Numbered from the stretch's first letter, positions 8,201 through 14,225 are shown. The stretch: 14,454 nucleotides of DNA from Eubacterium sp. UBA3279 (GCA_002361775.1 DETV01000042.1:1-14454); one strand, 5' to 3'. A program made the numbers and translations. Notes: generated by a model from the sequence alone, not told the origin.

Positions 8201-8313
8201 CACAAGATTTAATAAAGAGAGTATCTGTAAAATTAAAGAACATGAAACCTGAAGCTGTTCAGGAAATCTGTTTTATATTAACGTACATGGGAGGCGATCA
8301 AGGTGGTAATTGA
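5290..8313 (+). CDS. HerA/VirB4-like DUF87 ATPase with glycine-zipper segment
   Basis: The 1007-residue protein is a RecA-fold motor of the HerA/FtsK superfamily. Walker A is GSTGSGKS (521-528), Walker B is ITVLEEAH (747-754), followed by GEGFIIVDQSPSSVD (787-801) and the NTKIVLR strand with a possible arginine finger R815. Before it lies an N-terminal alpha/beta part with FIIIDSDGRNTEFYIGV, then a Gly/Ala-rich hydrophobic stretch (about 261-306, including GGAVGGAFLGSS) and a Thr/Ser linker (318-329, TKTTGTSTSTTT). Residues around 480 (GLPVIEHAEFGKEV) resemble the region before the motor in VirB4/TraC-like DUF87 proteins. Such ATPases form hexamers that move DNA or protein; the target here is unknown. 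GAGG at 5277-5280 supports the start. Its last 11 bases overlap the next gene. Confidence 0.9.
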   Translation: MNEITNPQNTEIIEVQEMTVKNRLEIIEEGIRKKYLARLTEMQIAPIGNLIPLEEDLIDNVRVYRITEMVYQKGESATDKFTTVFNTLSTYNASVFIIIDSDGRNTEFYIGVRNNETDPLVKRSSVTLGDTLKNTLIGHFPGIKIENENRSSIASLSEKILRQHNVASVSVVGSSKSTKDQSNDQFVQGLEKLALAMEGRQYIGMIVAESQSPQRVQALRSQYQELYTRLSPYQKVQFTQNESDSTSRSKSFTEMSGKQKAAMIGNAAIAIGGAVGGAFLGSSILKPVGTMIGSQIGSQVAGQLNGFITSLAPNEQITKTTGTSTSTTTENKAVTDLLLLIDEALKRTSEFDSYGMWNVAGYFASDDMSAAEIAASNYRSLMNGETSGRELSAINSWRSNNPYLIGEFSDLTTYLSRFTHPQFFYGSNESGAILTDASTSISGKELGLHLGLPRATVSGLPVIEHAEFGKEVTTYQLFSKGRVLRPEERITLGRVFDLGQITKKIVELENKSLNMHTFITGSTGSGKSNTVYQILTELHQDKIPFLVVEPAKGEYKDVFGHWDDVNVYSTNPNVAELVNLNPFRFPDSIHVLEHVDGLVEIFSVCWPMYDAMPAFFKDAILKSYESVGWDLGSSTFEGDEVEYPDFEILAEQLNELIENSDYASDIKSNYRGALITRVKSLTVGLNKFIFTTNQTPYEKLFDENCILDISRVKSSETKALIMGLMVYILNEYRVDRKTSNNNGLKHITVLEEAHNLLKNTAGGGESDLVGKSVEMLTQTIAEIRTYGEGFIIVDQSPSSVDIAAIKNTNTKIVLRTPEANDREAVGRSMGLTEDQVNEIAKLPSGVAVVYQNNWVSPVLTLVDKADVEEEIYKPEKETVIRTAKSARTQIIRMLMQPWIPGNKIPEKSLYNSLRVLELPRSERQEICSLIADYSLFNGNLVWKQEDLPKLRKLLRGVLGIKDADFQTMNTSQDLIKRVSVKLKNMKPEAVQEICFILTYMGGDQGGN

Positions 8314-9859
8314 TACATTTGAACAACAGGCTTTGACTAAGCCTAAACTTGATGTGTTTGATAAAATGCGTTTCCTTAATAAGGGTTTAGACACAAAACT
8401 CACTGTTGTCGATGGTGTTTATAGTAGCGTAAGACCTGAAACTATTGATAGTATAGCAAGATGGGCAAATACTGATGCTACGGCATTTACATCCACTTCG
8501 ATAACAGGTACGTTTGATATTGTGAAGCAGATGTATAGAGGAGTGGAAACAAATGGAATCACTACATTGGGACTTGAAGAGATAAGTAATTGGAAAGTGA
8601 ATCCTGAATATGCATATCAGAATTTGAAACAGCATGCAGGATATGCTGCTGAAGTAATTAGTACTGCAAAAGAGAATCTCCAGGCCAAAAAAGATAATAC
8701 AGGAATAACTACATATCGAGCAGATGATAGGCCAGATTTATATAAAAGAAATGATCAGTATGTCGATAAAATTCGTGTCGATCAAAATGGAAATATTCTT
8801 GAGACAATACAGACAAAATTTGTAGGAAAAAATGCTAGAGAATGTTTGAGTAAGCTGGCATCAAAGGATTATGATAAGTATTTTTCTGAATTGGGTGCTG
8901 ATAAAATGGAAGTTCCAAGTGATTACTTCGATGAAATGATGCGATTAGCAGACGAGAAAATCAGTAGTTTGGAAAATCAGTTAGAACGTGTTAAGGCTGA
9001 TGGAAAAACTGATGTAGCACAAGCAAAAGAGGCACAGTTGGAACGATATAAGCAGATTAAGAATAAATTGGAAAAGAGTAATACTTCTTCCGAGGAAGCT
9101 ATGGTTGCTATTAAAAATCCTGAGGCAGCAAAAGAATATACAAAGAAGATTTTTTCTGAGAGCACAATGGATACAGTTAAGGCAAGCAATGAGCTTGGTA
9201 TCAAATCTGGACTAACAGCTGCAGCATTGACGGCCGCAGTTTCAACCGTGGATAATGTTCAACAGTATATGGCTGGGGAAATTACAGCACAAGAAGCATT
9301 TCTTGATGTTGCAAAGGACACTGGAACGGCAGGTGCGTTAGGTTACGGAACGGCATTTATTAGTAATGCTGTGGCAACGACTATGACAAATTCTAGTCAA
9401 CAACTTATCCAATCACTTGGTAAATCAGGCGTTCCTGCAGCGGTTATTGCAATGGGAGTATCTTCTTATGATGTTATATCCTCATATTCGCAAGGAGAGA
9501 TTACAGGTTCTGAATTAACATATGATTTAGGAGAAAATGCCGCTTCTGTAGCAGGAGGAATGATTGGTTCCGCATTAGCTGGTGCTGCTGTTGGGTCTGT
9601 TGTTCCTGGAGCTGGCACTGTAGTAGGATTTGGAGTTGGTCTTGTTGGCGGCATGGTTGGCACAGCAATAGCAGCCGAAGCTTATTCGACAGCAGTTGAA
9701 TTAGGTGGTGAAGGGGCAGAAATTCTTGCAAGCAAGGCGCAGGAAGTTGCAACAAAGACTGTTGAAATGGCAAAAGTTGATATGCACGATAAAGTTGCAG
9801 ATGTTAAATCTGCAATTAATAATTTTGCCTCAGCCAATAAGATTCCAATTCATGTATAA
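8303..9859 (+). CDS. Glycine-zipper membrane-type protein with possible nuclease-like core
   Basis: The start is GTG at 8303, behind GGGAGG (8289-8294), overlapping the ATPase end by 11 bases. No named domain is certain. Residues 1-130 look helical. Residues 151-175 (VDKIRVDQNGNILETIQTKF) have the strand-turn-strand look of a PD-(D/E)XK-like core, with D155, E167 and Q170-x-K172 as possible active-site residues. Residues 220-280 are coiled coil. Two hydrophobic Gly/Ala-rich segments follow (about 300-350 and 414-456, with GGMIGSALAGAAVGSVVPGA), each after the repeated motif YxxGEIT (322-328, 395-401). The layout resembles proteins that insert into membranes, such as toxins or pore-forming effectors. 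There is no signal peptide. With the ATPase just upstream it is the likely effector or channel of the cassette (inference). Confidence 0.85.
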   Translation: MVIDTFEQQALTKPKLDVFDKMRFLNKGLDTKLTVVDGVYSSVRPETIDSIARWANTDATAFTSTSITGTFDIVKQMYRGVETNGITTLGLEEISNWKVNPEYAYQNLKQHAGYAAEVISTAKENLQAKKDNTGITTYRADDRPDLYKRNDQYVDKIRVDQNGNILETIQTKFVGKNARECLSKLASKDYDKYFSELGADKMEVPSDYFDEMMRLADEKISSLENQLERVKADGKTDVAQAKEAQLERYKQIKNKLEKSNTSSEEAMVAIKNPEAAKEYTKKIFSESTMDTVKASNELGIKSGLTAAALTAAVSTVDNVQQYMAGEITAQEAFLDVAKDTGTAGALGYGTAFISNAVATTMTNSSQQLIQSLGKSGVPAAVIAMGVSSYDVISSYSQGEITGSELTYDLGENAASVAGGMIGSALAGAAVGSVVPGAGTVVGFGVGLVGGMVGTAIAAEAYSTAVELGGEGAEILASKAQEVATKTVEMAKVDMHDKVADVKSAINNFASANKIPIHV

Positions 9860-9925
9860 TGTCATTTATAAATACACTGTTCCAATTGTGTTTTATTAAT
9901 AAAAAATAGTTTTATGCAATTCTTC

Positions 9926-9960
9926 GCTCTACCGGTCAAAACCGGTAGGGCTATTTTTTT
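9926..9960 (+). terminator. Strong intrinsic terminator closing the cassette
   Basis: An 11-bp stem, GCTCTACCGGT (9926-9936) with ACCGGTAGGGC (9941-9951) including one T-G pair, a CAAA loop, then TA and seven T. It begins 66 bases after the glycine-zipper gene stop, so it marks the end of the three-gene transcript. Confidence 0.9.
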
Positions 9961-10141
9961 ACCCTTCTTTCGGCCACATTCCTGGCCATTTTCCCCAAAA
10001 TCAAAATTTCAAAAATTATTTTCAAATCTTCCTAAACTTTTTCCGACTTTTTTGTATTTAGAAGCTGAAAAGGCTACAGATCAATATTTCGAATCGGATA
10101 GCCACTCAGCACTTTGACAACTGAATGAGCTTGCCAGTCCG

Positions 10142-10168
10142 CCGGAGTCCTGCCAGATAGGGCTCCGG
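10142..10168. other. Ten-base-pair stem-loop in the gene-free region
   Basis: CCGGAGTCCT (10142-10151) pairs fully with AGGGCTCCGG (10159-10168), counting one U-G pair, around a 7-base loop. No T run follows, so it is not an ordinary terminator. Confidence 0.6.
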
Positions 10169-10426
10169 ATAAGTCCAAGGACAATCGGTCCGAGGATGAA
10201 CAGAAACAGAGGTTTGCATTTAAGCATTGTTACGGCAATGGCTTTCTGAGCAAAGCGGCGAACTAATAATGAGACTCCCGAATGATGTCGGCCAGGAAAA
10301 GTGAGGAACCTGGAGACCATACATGATATGGCTGAGGCTGCCTGCGATGGCGCTAACGGACTGGGTGTTCCCTGAAATGGGATACATGCGTAAACAAGAC
10401 AAACGAGCACTGTACAAAATAATAAT

Positions 10427-10450
10427 TTACCCCGGTGTATTCCGGGGTAA
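10427..10450. other. Perfect nine-base-pair hairpin TTACCCCGG/CCGGGGTAA
   Basis: The arms at 10427-10435 and 10442-10450 are perfect inverted repeats around TGTATT. No T run follows. It lies about 100 bases before the first gene of the replication module. A role as oriT arm, single-strand origin, protein-binding palindrome or mRNA leader hairpin is possible. Confidence 0.65.
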
Positions 10451-10551
10451 CTGACAATAGAAGCCGTGTGGCAGAGGAGTATGTAACTTTTCTGCCATAT
10501 TCTTGTGTTGCCAGAGAAAATAAAGTGGCAACCAGAAAGGGGATTACACAT

Positions 10552-10983
10552 ATGAGACCTTGTTTGAAAGCAAGAGATATTAATAAGGATATCAGAGGGC
10601 AGTTGCCGGTGATTGATGAGGTTGTTTTCAGAGAGCATTTTTGTGCGGAGTGTCCGTACTATGCAGGTAGAATCGACAAGAAGGCCCGTTGCATGCAACG
10701 GCATTGTGCCTGGGACGATGAGAATGAAATTTTCTCTCCGGTTCTTAAAAACATGGTACCGATTCTTGAAGTGGAATTTAAGAAGGCAGAGGAGAAATAT
10801 CTCGAAGCAAAACATCGTAGAGATGTGATTCATAAGATGTTTGCGGACGAGCTTCTTCAGGATCAGAAGAAAAAGGATCCTTGTTACAGATGTGCTTATA
10901 ACAGCCATGCACCTTGCATTGGATTTTGTTATAAACAGATGACATCCAATCCGGTAGATCCGGCTGAAGCAGAAATGATTTAA
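10552..10983 (+). CDS. Cys-rich mobile-element protein, 143 residues
   Basis: The start at 10552 is preferred over an in-frame upstream codon at 10435 because AAGGGGA (10537-10543) sits eight bases before it, and the upstream part overlaps the perfect hairpin. The protein begins MRPCLKARDINKDIRGQLPV. It has two Cys clusters: C31-x2-C34 with C47 and C52 (FCAECPYY), and C111-x2-C114-x7-C122-x3-C126 near the end (PCYRCAYNSHAPCIGFC). These suggest one or two bound zinc ions or an Fe-S cluster. A helical KKAEEKYLEAKHRRDVIHKM segment separates them. Similar proteins sit before ssb in Tn1549-like elements (recollection). Function unknown. It ends 16 bases before ssb and is probably cotranscribed. 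Confidence 0.75.
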   Translation: MRPCLKARDINKDIRGQLPVIDEVVFREHFCAECPYYAGRIDKKARCMQRHCAWDDENEIFSPVLKNMVPILEVEFKKAEEKYLEAKHRRDVIHKMFADELLQDQKKKDPCYRCAYNSHAPCIGFCYKQMTSNPVDPAEAEMI

Positions 10984-10999
10984 GGAAGGAGGAGCTACA

Positions 11000-11395
11000 A
11001 TGAATGTGATTACACTTGTGGGAAGACTTACAAGAGATCCCAGCTACAGTGAAGTTCAGAATGAGAAGGGAACGCATCATATCGTTTCTTTTTATCTGGC
11101 AGTGCCGAGAAATTATGGCAAGGAAGTGAACTACATCAAGGTAACAGCCTTTGAAGGTCAGGCCGAATTCGCAAATAAGTATTTCAGAAAAGGAAAGAGA
11201 GTTGCGGTAACCGGCGAGCTGATGACCGGCAGTTATAAAGATGAAGAAACCGGCAAGACCATGAGAACTGCAGAAGTGACTGCAAATCGATTAGAGTTTG
11301 CTGATGGAAAAGACAATGGTCCAGAGCCTGCACCGGATGACGAAGGTTTTATGAACATTCCGGATGGTATGGATGATGAGTTGCCATTTCGATAG
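11000..11395 (+). CDS. ssb: Single-stranded DNA-binding protein
   Basis: The 131-residue protein has the OB-fold SSB pattern: MNVITLVGRLTRDPSYSEVQ, FYLAVPRNYGKEVNYIKVTA, the FANKYFRKGKRVAVTGEL strand-helix and a TAEVTANRLEF end to the fold at about residue 100. An acidic tail follows, ending DDELPFR. Typical bacterial SSB tails end DDDIPF, and here an extra Arg follows the Phe, which could weaken binding to partner proteins. It coats single-stranded DNA during element replication or conjugative transfer. AAGGAGG-type ribosome binding sites precede both this gene and the next. Being inside the mobile module, it is an element copy, not the chromosomal ssb next to rpsF/rpsR. Confidence 0.92.
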   Translation: MNVITLVGRLTRDPSYSEVQNEKGTHHIVSFYLAVPRNYGKEVNYIKVTAFEGQAEFANKYFRKGKRVAVTGELMTGSYKDEETGKTMRTAEVTANRLEFADGKDNGPEPAPDDEGFMNIPDGMDDELPFR

Positions 11396-11407
11396 GAGGG
11401 ATCACCG

Positions 11408-11851
11408 ATGAATCAGGTAGACAAAGAGCTCTTGATCAGCAAGGGCTTCATGAATGAACAGGAACGAGTCAATGATGTTGAGATTCAGGTCTCAGCATTG
11501 ATGGAAGCGACAGTGTTTGCCGGAGCTATCCTGGATAGCGACCTGGATCTGTCAAAGCTGATGGCTGTTTCTTTATATATCGAAGAACTGGCCAGTAAGA
11601 AGGATTATCTGCACATCCATCTTTATGTGCAGCGATGTTTTGGAGATAGCAGATCCGGGGGAGAGCTGGATGGTTTTTATGCCGCCTCTCTTTACGAAGA
11701 AGTTTTGGAAGGATATGCGCTGTACTTCACTTTGCATCTTCGAAAGATTGTGAGTGAAATCAATGAAGCCAGAAAGAAAATCAGAGAATATCAGGGGTTG
11801 CTGGATCTGATGGCCCAGGAAAAACCGGTGGAATATGTTCCTGTCAATTAA
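11408..11851 (+). CDS. Hypothetical mobile-element protein, 147 residues
   Basis: No named domain is recognised. The protein begins MNQVDKELLISKGFMNEQER and looks all-helical. Its middle part, SKLMAVSLYIEELASKKDYL, and the charged end, RKIVSEINEARKKIREYQGL, suggest coiled coil. There are no membrane segments or signal peptide. AGGAGG (11394-11399) lies eight bases before the start, and the ssb stop is only 12 bases upstream. It ends 19 bases before the first RepA-like gene, so it belongs to the same operon. Confidence 0.7.
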   Translation: MNQVDKELLISKGFMNEQERVNDVEIQVSALMEATVFAGAILDSDLDLSKLMAVSLYIEELASKKDYLHIHLYVQRCFGDSRSGGELDGFYAASLYEEVLEGYALYFTLHLRKIVSEINEARKKIREYQGLLDLMAQEKPVEYVPVN

Positions 11852-11870
11852 GTGATGGAGGTAAAAAGTC

Positions 11871-12083
11871 ATGATTAACGGTTCAGATTATGCACCTGTG
11901 GAATGTGTGAACATTCCCAAAATACTGTTTCAGGAAAAGCAGTATGAGAAGCTGTCCGTGGATGCAAAGCTTTTGTATTCCCTTCTTTTGGACAGAAAAA
12001 CAATGGCCATTATGAATGGCTGGGTAGATCAGTATGGCACTGCCTATGTGATTTATCCGAAGAGTGAAATGAAAAACACCTGA
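11871..12083 (+). pseudogene. RepA_N-family initiator, N-terminal part ending at a frameshift
   Basis: The 70-codon frame has the RepA_N initiator start: CVNIPKILFQEKQYEKLSVD, then AKLLYSLLLDRKTMAIMNGW and YVIYPKSEM. After that, ATGAAAAACACC (five A) runs into a stop. With one more A the frame would read MKKHLNASRYRVDMALDELE and continue in the downstream frame, completing the winged-helix domain. The break is therefore a single-base loss in an A run at 12072-12076. It may be a true mutation, a sequencing error, or a site rescued by slippage. GGAGGT lies ahead of the start. RepA_N proteins start replication of plasmids and of excised conjugative elements. Confidence 0.75.
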
Positions 12084-12850
12084 ATGCTTCCAGATATCGT
12101 GTGGATATGGCACTTGATGAGCTGGAAAAATGTGGACAGATGGTTGTTGTGACGCAGCCAAATCCCGGCAGACCGTGTCAGATCTATGTGAAGGACATTA
12201 CAGGAAATATGATGAGAGAGATGGAGGAAAAACCTATGTGTATGATGATGAAAGATGCAAATGATAAGAATGGAATGCCAATGATGGGACCGTGTATGGG
12301 AATCCCGGGAATGCAGGGTGTAGCAGTATTTTTTGATCCCGAGGCATTTATGAAAGCTTTTGAGTCAGAAGATGAAGAAGCGGATCATGCAAAAGAGTCT
12401 GCAGAAGAGGAGAAAGAAAAGGAGCAGGACCTGGATTACGATTACAGGGACAGCGCTTATTATGCCCTTCCCCGTAGGAAGCAGAGACTGATCGATATGA
12501 CTTACTATGGCTATATCGATGAGAATCACGTGCCGGATGATCATACGATCATTGAAGATTCGACTTATCTTGGTAAGGAAATCGGAGAAAAACTCGCCCA
12601 TCTTGCTGTGACTCACCATGTAGACCTGGATGGATTTTTCATGTATATTCATCACCTTTATAAAGCCGGAAAGCTGAACCAGATTCGTGCAATTATGGAG
12701 GCGATTGCTTTGTTATGCGGGGATCTGGATGAATATGTGGATGCTATGGAATGTTGTATGGGTTATCCTAAAAAGCTGTTTTTGACCGGCGTGTGTTATG
12801 TCAGCAATAAGGTTGCAGCAGATATTATTGAGGAAGAAGACCAGGAGTAA
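12084..12850 (+). pseudogene. C-terminal part of the frameshifted RepA-like protein, Met-rich
   Basis: This frame continues the broken initiator with NASRYRVDMALDELEKCGQM and GRPCQIYVKDI, the end of the RepA_N winged helix. If translated alone it could start at GTG 12101. An unusual Met-rich stretch follows (MCMMMKDANDKNGMPMMGPC), then an acidic Glu/Lys linker. A helical part with RRKQRLIDMTYYGYIDENHV and LAVTHHVDLDGFFMYIHHLY, perhaps a separate domain, completes it. The restored protein would be about 326 residues. The long open C-terminal part argues that the frameshift is recent or not fully inactivating. It ends two bases before the second initiator gene. Confidence 0.65.
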
Positions 12851-12852
12851 TT

Positions 12853-13650
12853 ATGCAGGAATTTGCTTACTTTCAGGAGCAGGATTCCGAGCAGTTTGCT
12901 TTCTACAAGATTCCCAAGGTGCTCTTCACAGATCCGAGGTTCAATGAAATTTCTACGGAAGCCAAGATCATGTATGGCGTGATGCTGGATCGAGTCAGTC
13001 TTTCCAGAAAAAATGGCTGGATTGACGAAAATGGCAATGTTTATATCCAGTTCACTCTGTCGGAGATGATGGAGTATTTCCATTGGACTAAGTACAGGAT
13101 CTATGAAATCCTGAAGGAACTGGATACCGGTGGGGATGGCATTGGCCTTGTTGAAAGGAAAAGAACCGGTTGTAATAAGCCCAATGTGCTTTATGTGAAG
13201 AATTTTGCTTCAGTATTAAATCGCAACAGAGGTGCTCCGGATTTCCTAAATACAGACATCCGGACTTCCGAACAGTCAGACATCCGGACTTCCGAAGGAC
13301 AAACATCCGGATTTCCGACAGACGAACATCCGGATTTCCGACCATCGGACACGAGTAATACTAATAAGAGCAAGACTGATATGAATAAGACTGATATAAG
13401 CGGGACTTCCGAAAATCAGCATTTGTATGGAGCATTTCACAATGTTTTCCTGAGGGACTTGGAACTGAAAGAACTGCAGCGGCGCTTTCCTTATGACTGG
13501 AAAGAATGGATCGAGAAGCTTTCTTCCTACATGAAGTCCACCGGAAAAAAGTACCATAACCATTATGCGACCATCTGCAACTGGGCTGCCAAGGAGAAGA
13601 AGCCTACTATTGTGAAGAACTATGATGTGCCGGAAGGGAAAGGATTATGA
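12853..13650 (+). CDS. RepA_N-family replication initiator, intact
   Basis: The 265-residue protein has the RepA_N signature. It starts MQEFAYFQEQDSEQFAFYKI, followed by PKVLFTDPRFNEISTEAKIM, YGVMLDRVSLSRKNGWIDEN and the winged-helix recognition part EMMEYFHWTKYRIYEILKEL. Residues about 128-163 are encoded by DNA iterons and look low in structure. The C-terminal domain has LKELQRRFPYDWKEWIEKLS and KYHNHYATICNWAAKEKK, as in RepA proteins of Tn1549-like elements (DUF6017-like). It binds the iterons inside its own gene to start replication (known for the RepA_N family, inferred here). The start lies two bases after the previous stop, and its end overlaps the next gene by four bases (ATGA). Confidence 0.9.
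   Translation: MQEFAYFQEQDSEQFAFYKIPKVLFTDPRFNEISTEAKIMYGVMLDRVSLSRKNGWIDENGNVYIQFTLSEMMEYFHWTKYRIYEILKELDTGGDGIGLVERKRTGCNKPNVLYVKNFASVLNRNRGAPDFLNTDIRTSEQSDIRTSEGQTSGFPTDEHPDFRPSDTSNTNKSKTDMNKTDISGTSENQHLYGAFHNVFLRDLELKELQRRFPYDWKEWIEKLSSYMKSTGKKYHNHYATICNWAAKEKKPTIVKNYDVPEGKGL
13236..13341 (+). repeat. Iterons inside the repA coding sequence (likely replication origin)
   Basis: Four copies of ACATCCGGAyTTCCGA start at 13256, 13280, 13303 and 13326, spaced 24, 23 and 23 bases apart. A partial copy (TCCGGATTTCC) lies at 13236-13246, and another (CGGGACTTCCGA) farther on at 13401-13412. Spacings that are not all multiples of three put the repeats in different reading frames, so the DNA and not the peptide is conserved. 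RepA_N plasmids carry their origin as iterons within the rep gene. Confidence 0.8.
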
Positions 13651-13796
13651 GTATGGAAGAATATATTTCTGATGTGGCGGGCAGGGTAGATGAGAATTCC
13701 ACGGAGAGACCTTCAGATTATTATGACGAAGAGGGTCTTCTCTGGTGTGGAGTCTGCAAAGAACGTAAAGAGAACAGATATAATTTTATGAGATGA
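13647..13796 (+). pseudogene. Truncated DnaC-like helicase-loader gene
   Basis: The 49-codon frame starts with ATG at 13647, overlapping the RepA stop by four bases. It reads MSMEEYISDVAGRVDENSTE, RPSDYYDEEGLLWCGVCKER and then stops at 13794-13796. In Tn1549-like elements the gene after repA encodes a DnaC/IstB-type ATPase of about 280 residues whose start has the same pattern: ERPxDYY, then a CGxC zinc knuckle (recollection of the family). Here everything after the first Cys pair, including the whole ATPase domain, is missing. The break at about 13785-13795 probably marks a deletion or recombination junction. GGAAGGG (13632-13638) supports the start. Confidence 0.6.
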
Positions 13797-13832
13797 GATT
13801 TGTCAAGGATATTTTCATCCAAACTGTGGTGG

Positions 13833-14153
13833 TTACACCCTTCGGGCGACAACAAAGGCGGCTATGATCTCATATTCCTCTCTGTCAGAAAGCGTATCCG
13901 ATTGAATCGTCGGATGCTGCGCCTTTAAGTCGACATAGGTGGAAGGTTCCCTAGCAGTTTCCTGTGGGGCACCTGGCAACACGAAACCGGAAGCCAATAA
14001 TTTTGAAAAATGGACAGTCCCTTTCAACTCGTCGAAGACCTGCTGTTCCTGATACGACTGCATAACAGTGTCATAGATCATATATGCAGAAAAAAGGAAC
14101 ATGGCGTTAAATGCTAAAAATAAAAGATAACATGGCTTTGGTTTTCTTTTCAT
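13833..14153 (-). pseudogene. Shortened class-B-sortase-like gene lacking the catalytic core
   Basis: On the minus strand, ATG at 14153 follows GGGAGA by a few bases. A longer frame starting at 14201 lacks a ribosome binding site. The 106-residue product starts MKRKPKPCYLLFLAFNAMFL with one N-terminal membrane anchor (residues 8-28), then YDTVMQSYQEQQVFDELKGT as in class B sortases. The last part, SDREEYEIIAAFVV, resembles a strand late in the sortase fold. The catalytic TLxTC Cys and the Arg are absent, and members are usually 220-270 residues, so an internal and terminal deletion is likely. It lies directly downstream of a sortase-anchored surface protein, the usual pairing. The assignment is tentative. 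Confidence 0.5.
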
Positions 14154-14177
14154 GGTACTCTCCCTTTTATAGTACAA

Positions 14178-14218
14178 AGCGGCGAAACAGATGCCATTCA
14201 TACACCCATCTCGCCGCT
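14178..14218 (-). other. Intercistronic hairpin between surface-protein and sortase genes
   Basis: AGCGGCGA (14178-14185) and TCGCCGCT (14211-14218) are perfect 8-bp inverted repeats, extended by GATG/CATC (14190-14193 with 14207-14210) across a 4-base bulge. No T run follows on either strand. It may stabilise or attenuate the minus-strand message between the two genes. Confidence 0.5.
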
Positions 14219-14225
14219 AGTCTCA

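Larger units (their letters stand above)
9961..10551. other. Gene-free region with several strong hairpins
   Basis: No convincing gene is seen in these 591 bases. The left part (9990-10060) is very AT-rich with runs of A and T. From 10120 the composition changes to mixed GC. Stems include CCGGAGTCCT/AGGGCTCCGG (10142-10151 with 10159-10168), GGAC/GTCC around 10178-10190, CATTG/CAATG around 10224-10239 and TTACCCCGG/CCGGGGTAA (10427-10450). It directly precedes the replication module of the mobile element, so it may hold an origin, oriT or structured regulatory RNA. I could not identify which. Short open frames across it are listed as rejected. Confidence 0.5.

Noticed and set aside
9466..9773. 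Two minus-strand frames opposite the glycine-zipper segment
   Set aside because: Their Pro/Thr- and Gln/Leu-rich products are the mirror of Gly/Ala/Val codons on the plus strand, with no ribosome binding site.
10301..10375. Short frame reading VRNLETIHDMAEAACDGANGLGVP
   Set aside because: It looks somewhat protein-like, but it is only 24 codons, starts with GTG without a clear ribosome binding site, and a second frame over the same bases looks equally plausible.
10081..10908. A 275-codon open frame on the minus strand
   Set aside because: It overlaps the well-supported Cys-rich gene (10552-10983) and the hairpin region, has no good ribosome binding site, and its product looks like a random Cys/Ser/Leu-rich antisense translation. 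The last part (KPLFLFILGPIVLGLI) is hydrophobic but short and unrecognised.
13256..13341. Regular 16-bp repeats at 23-24-bp spacing, CRISPR-like at first sight
   Set aside because: Spacers of 7-8 bases are far too short, and the repeats lie inside the repA coding sequence; iterons explain them.
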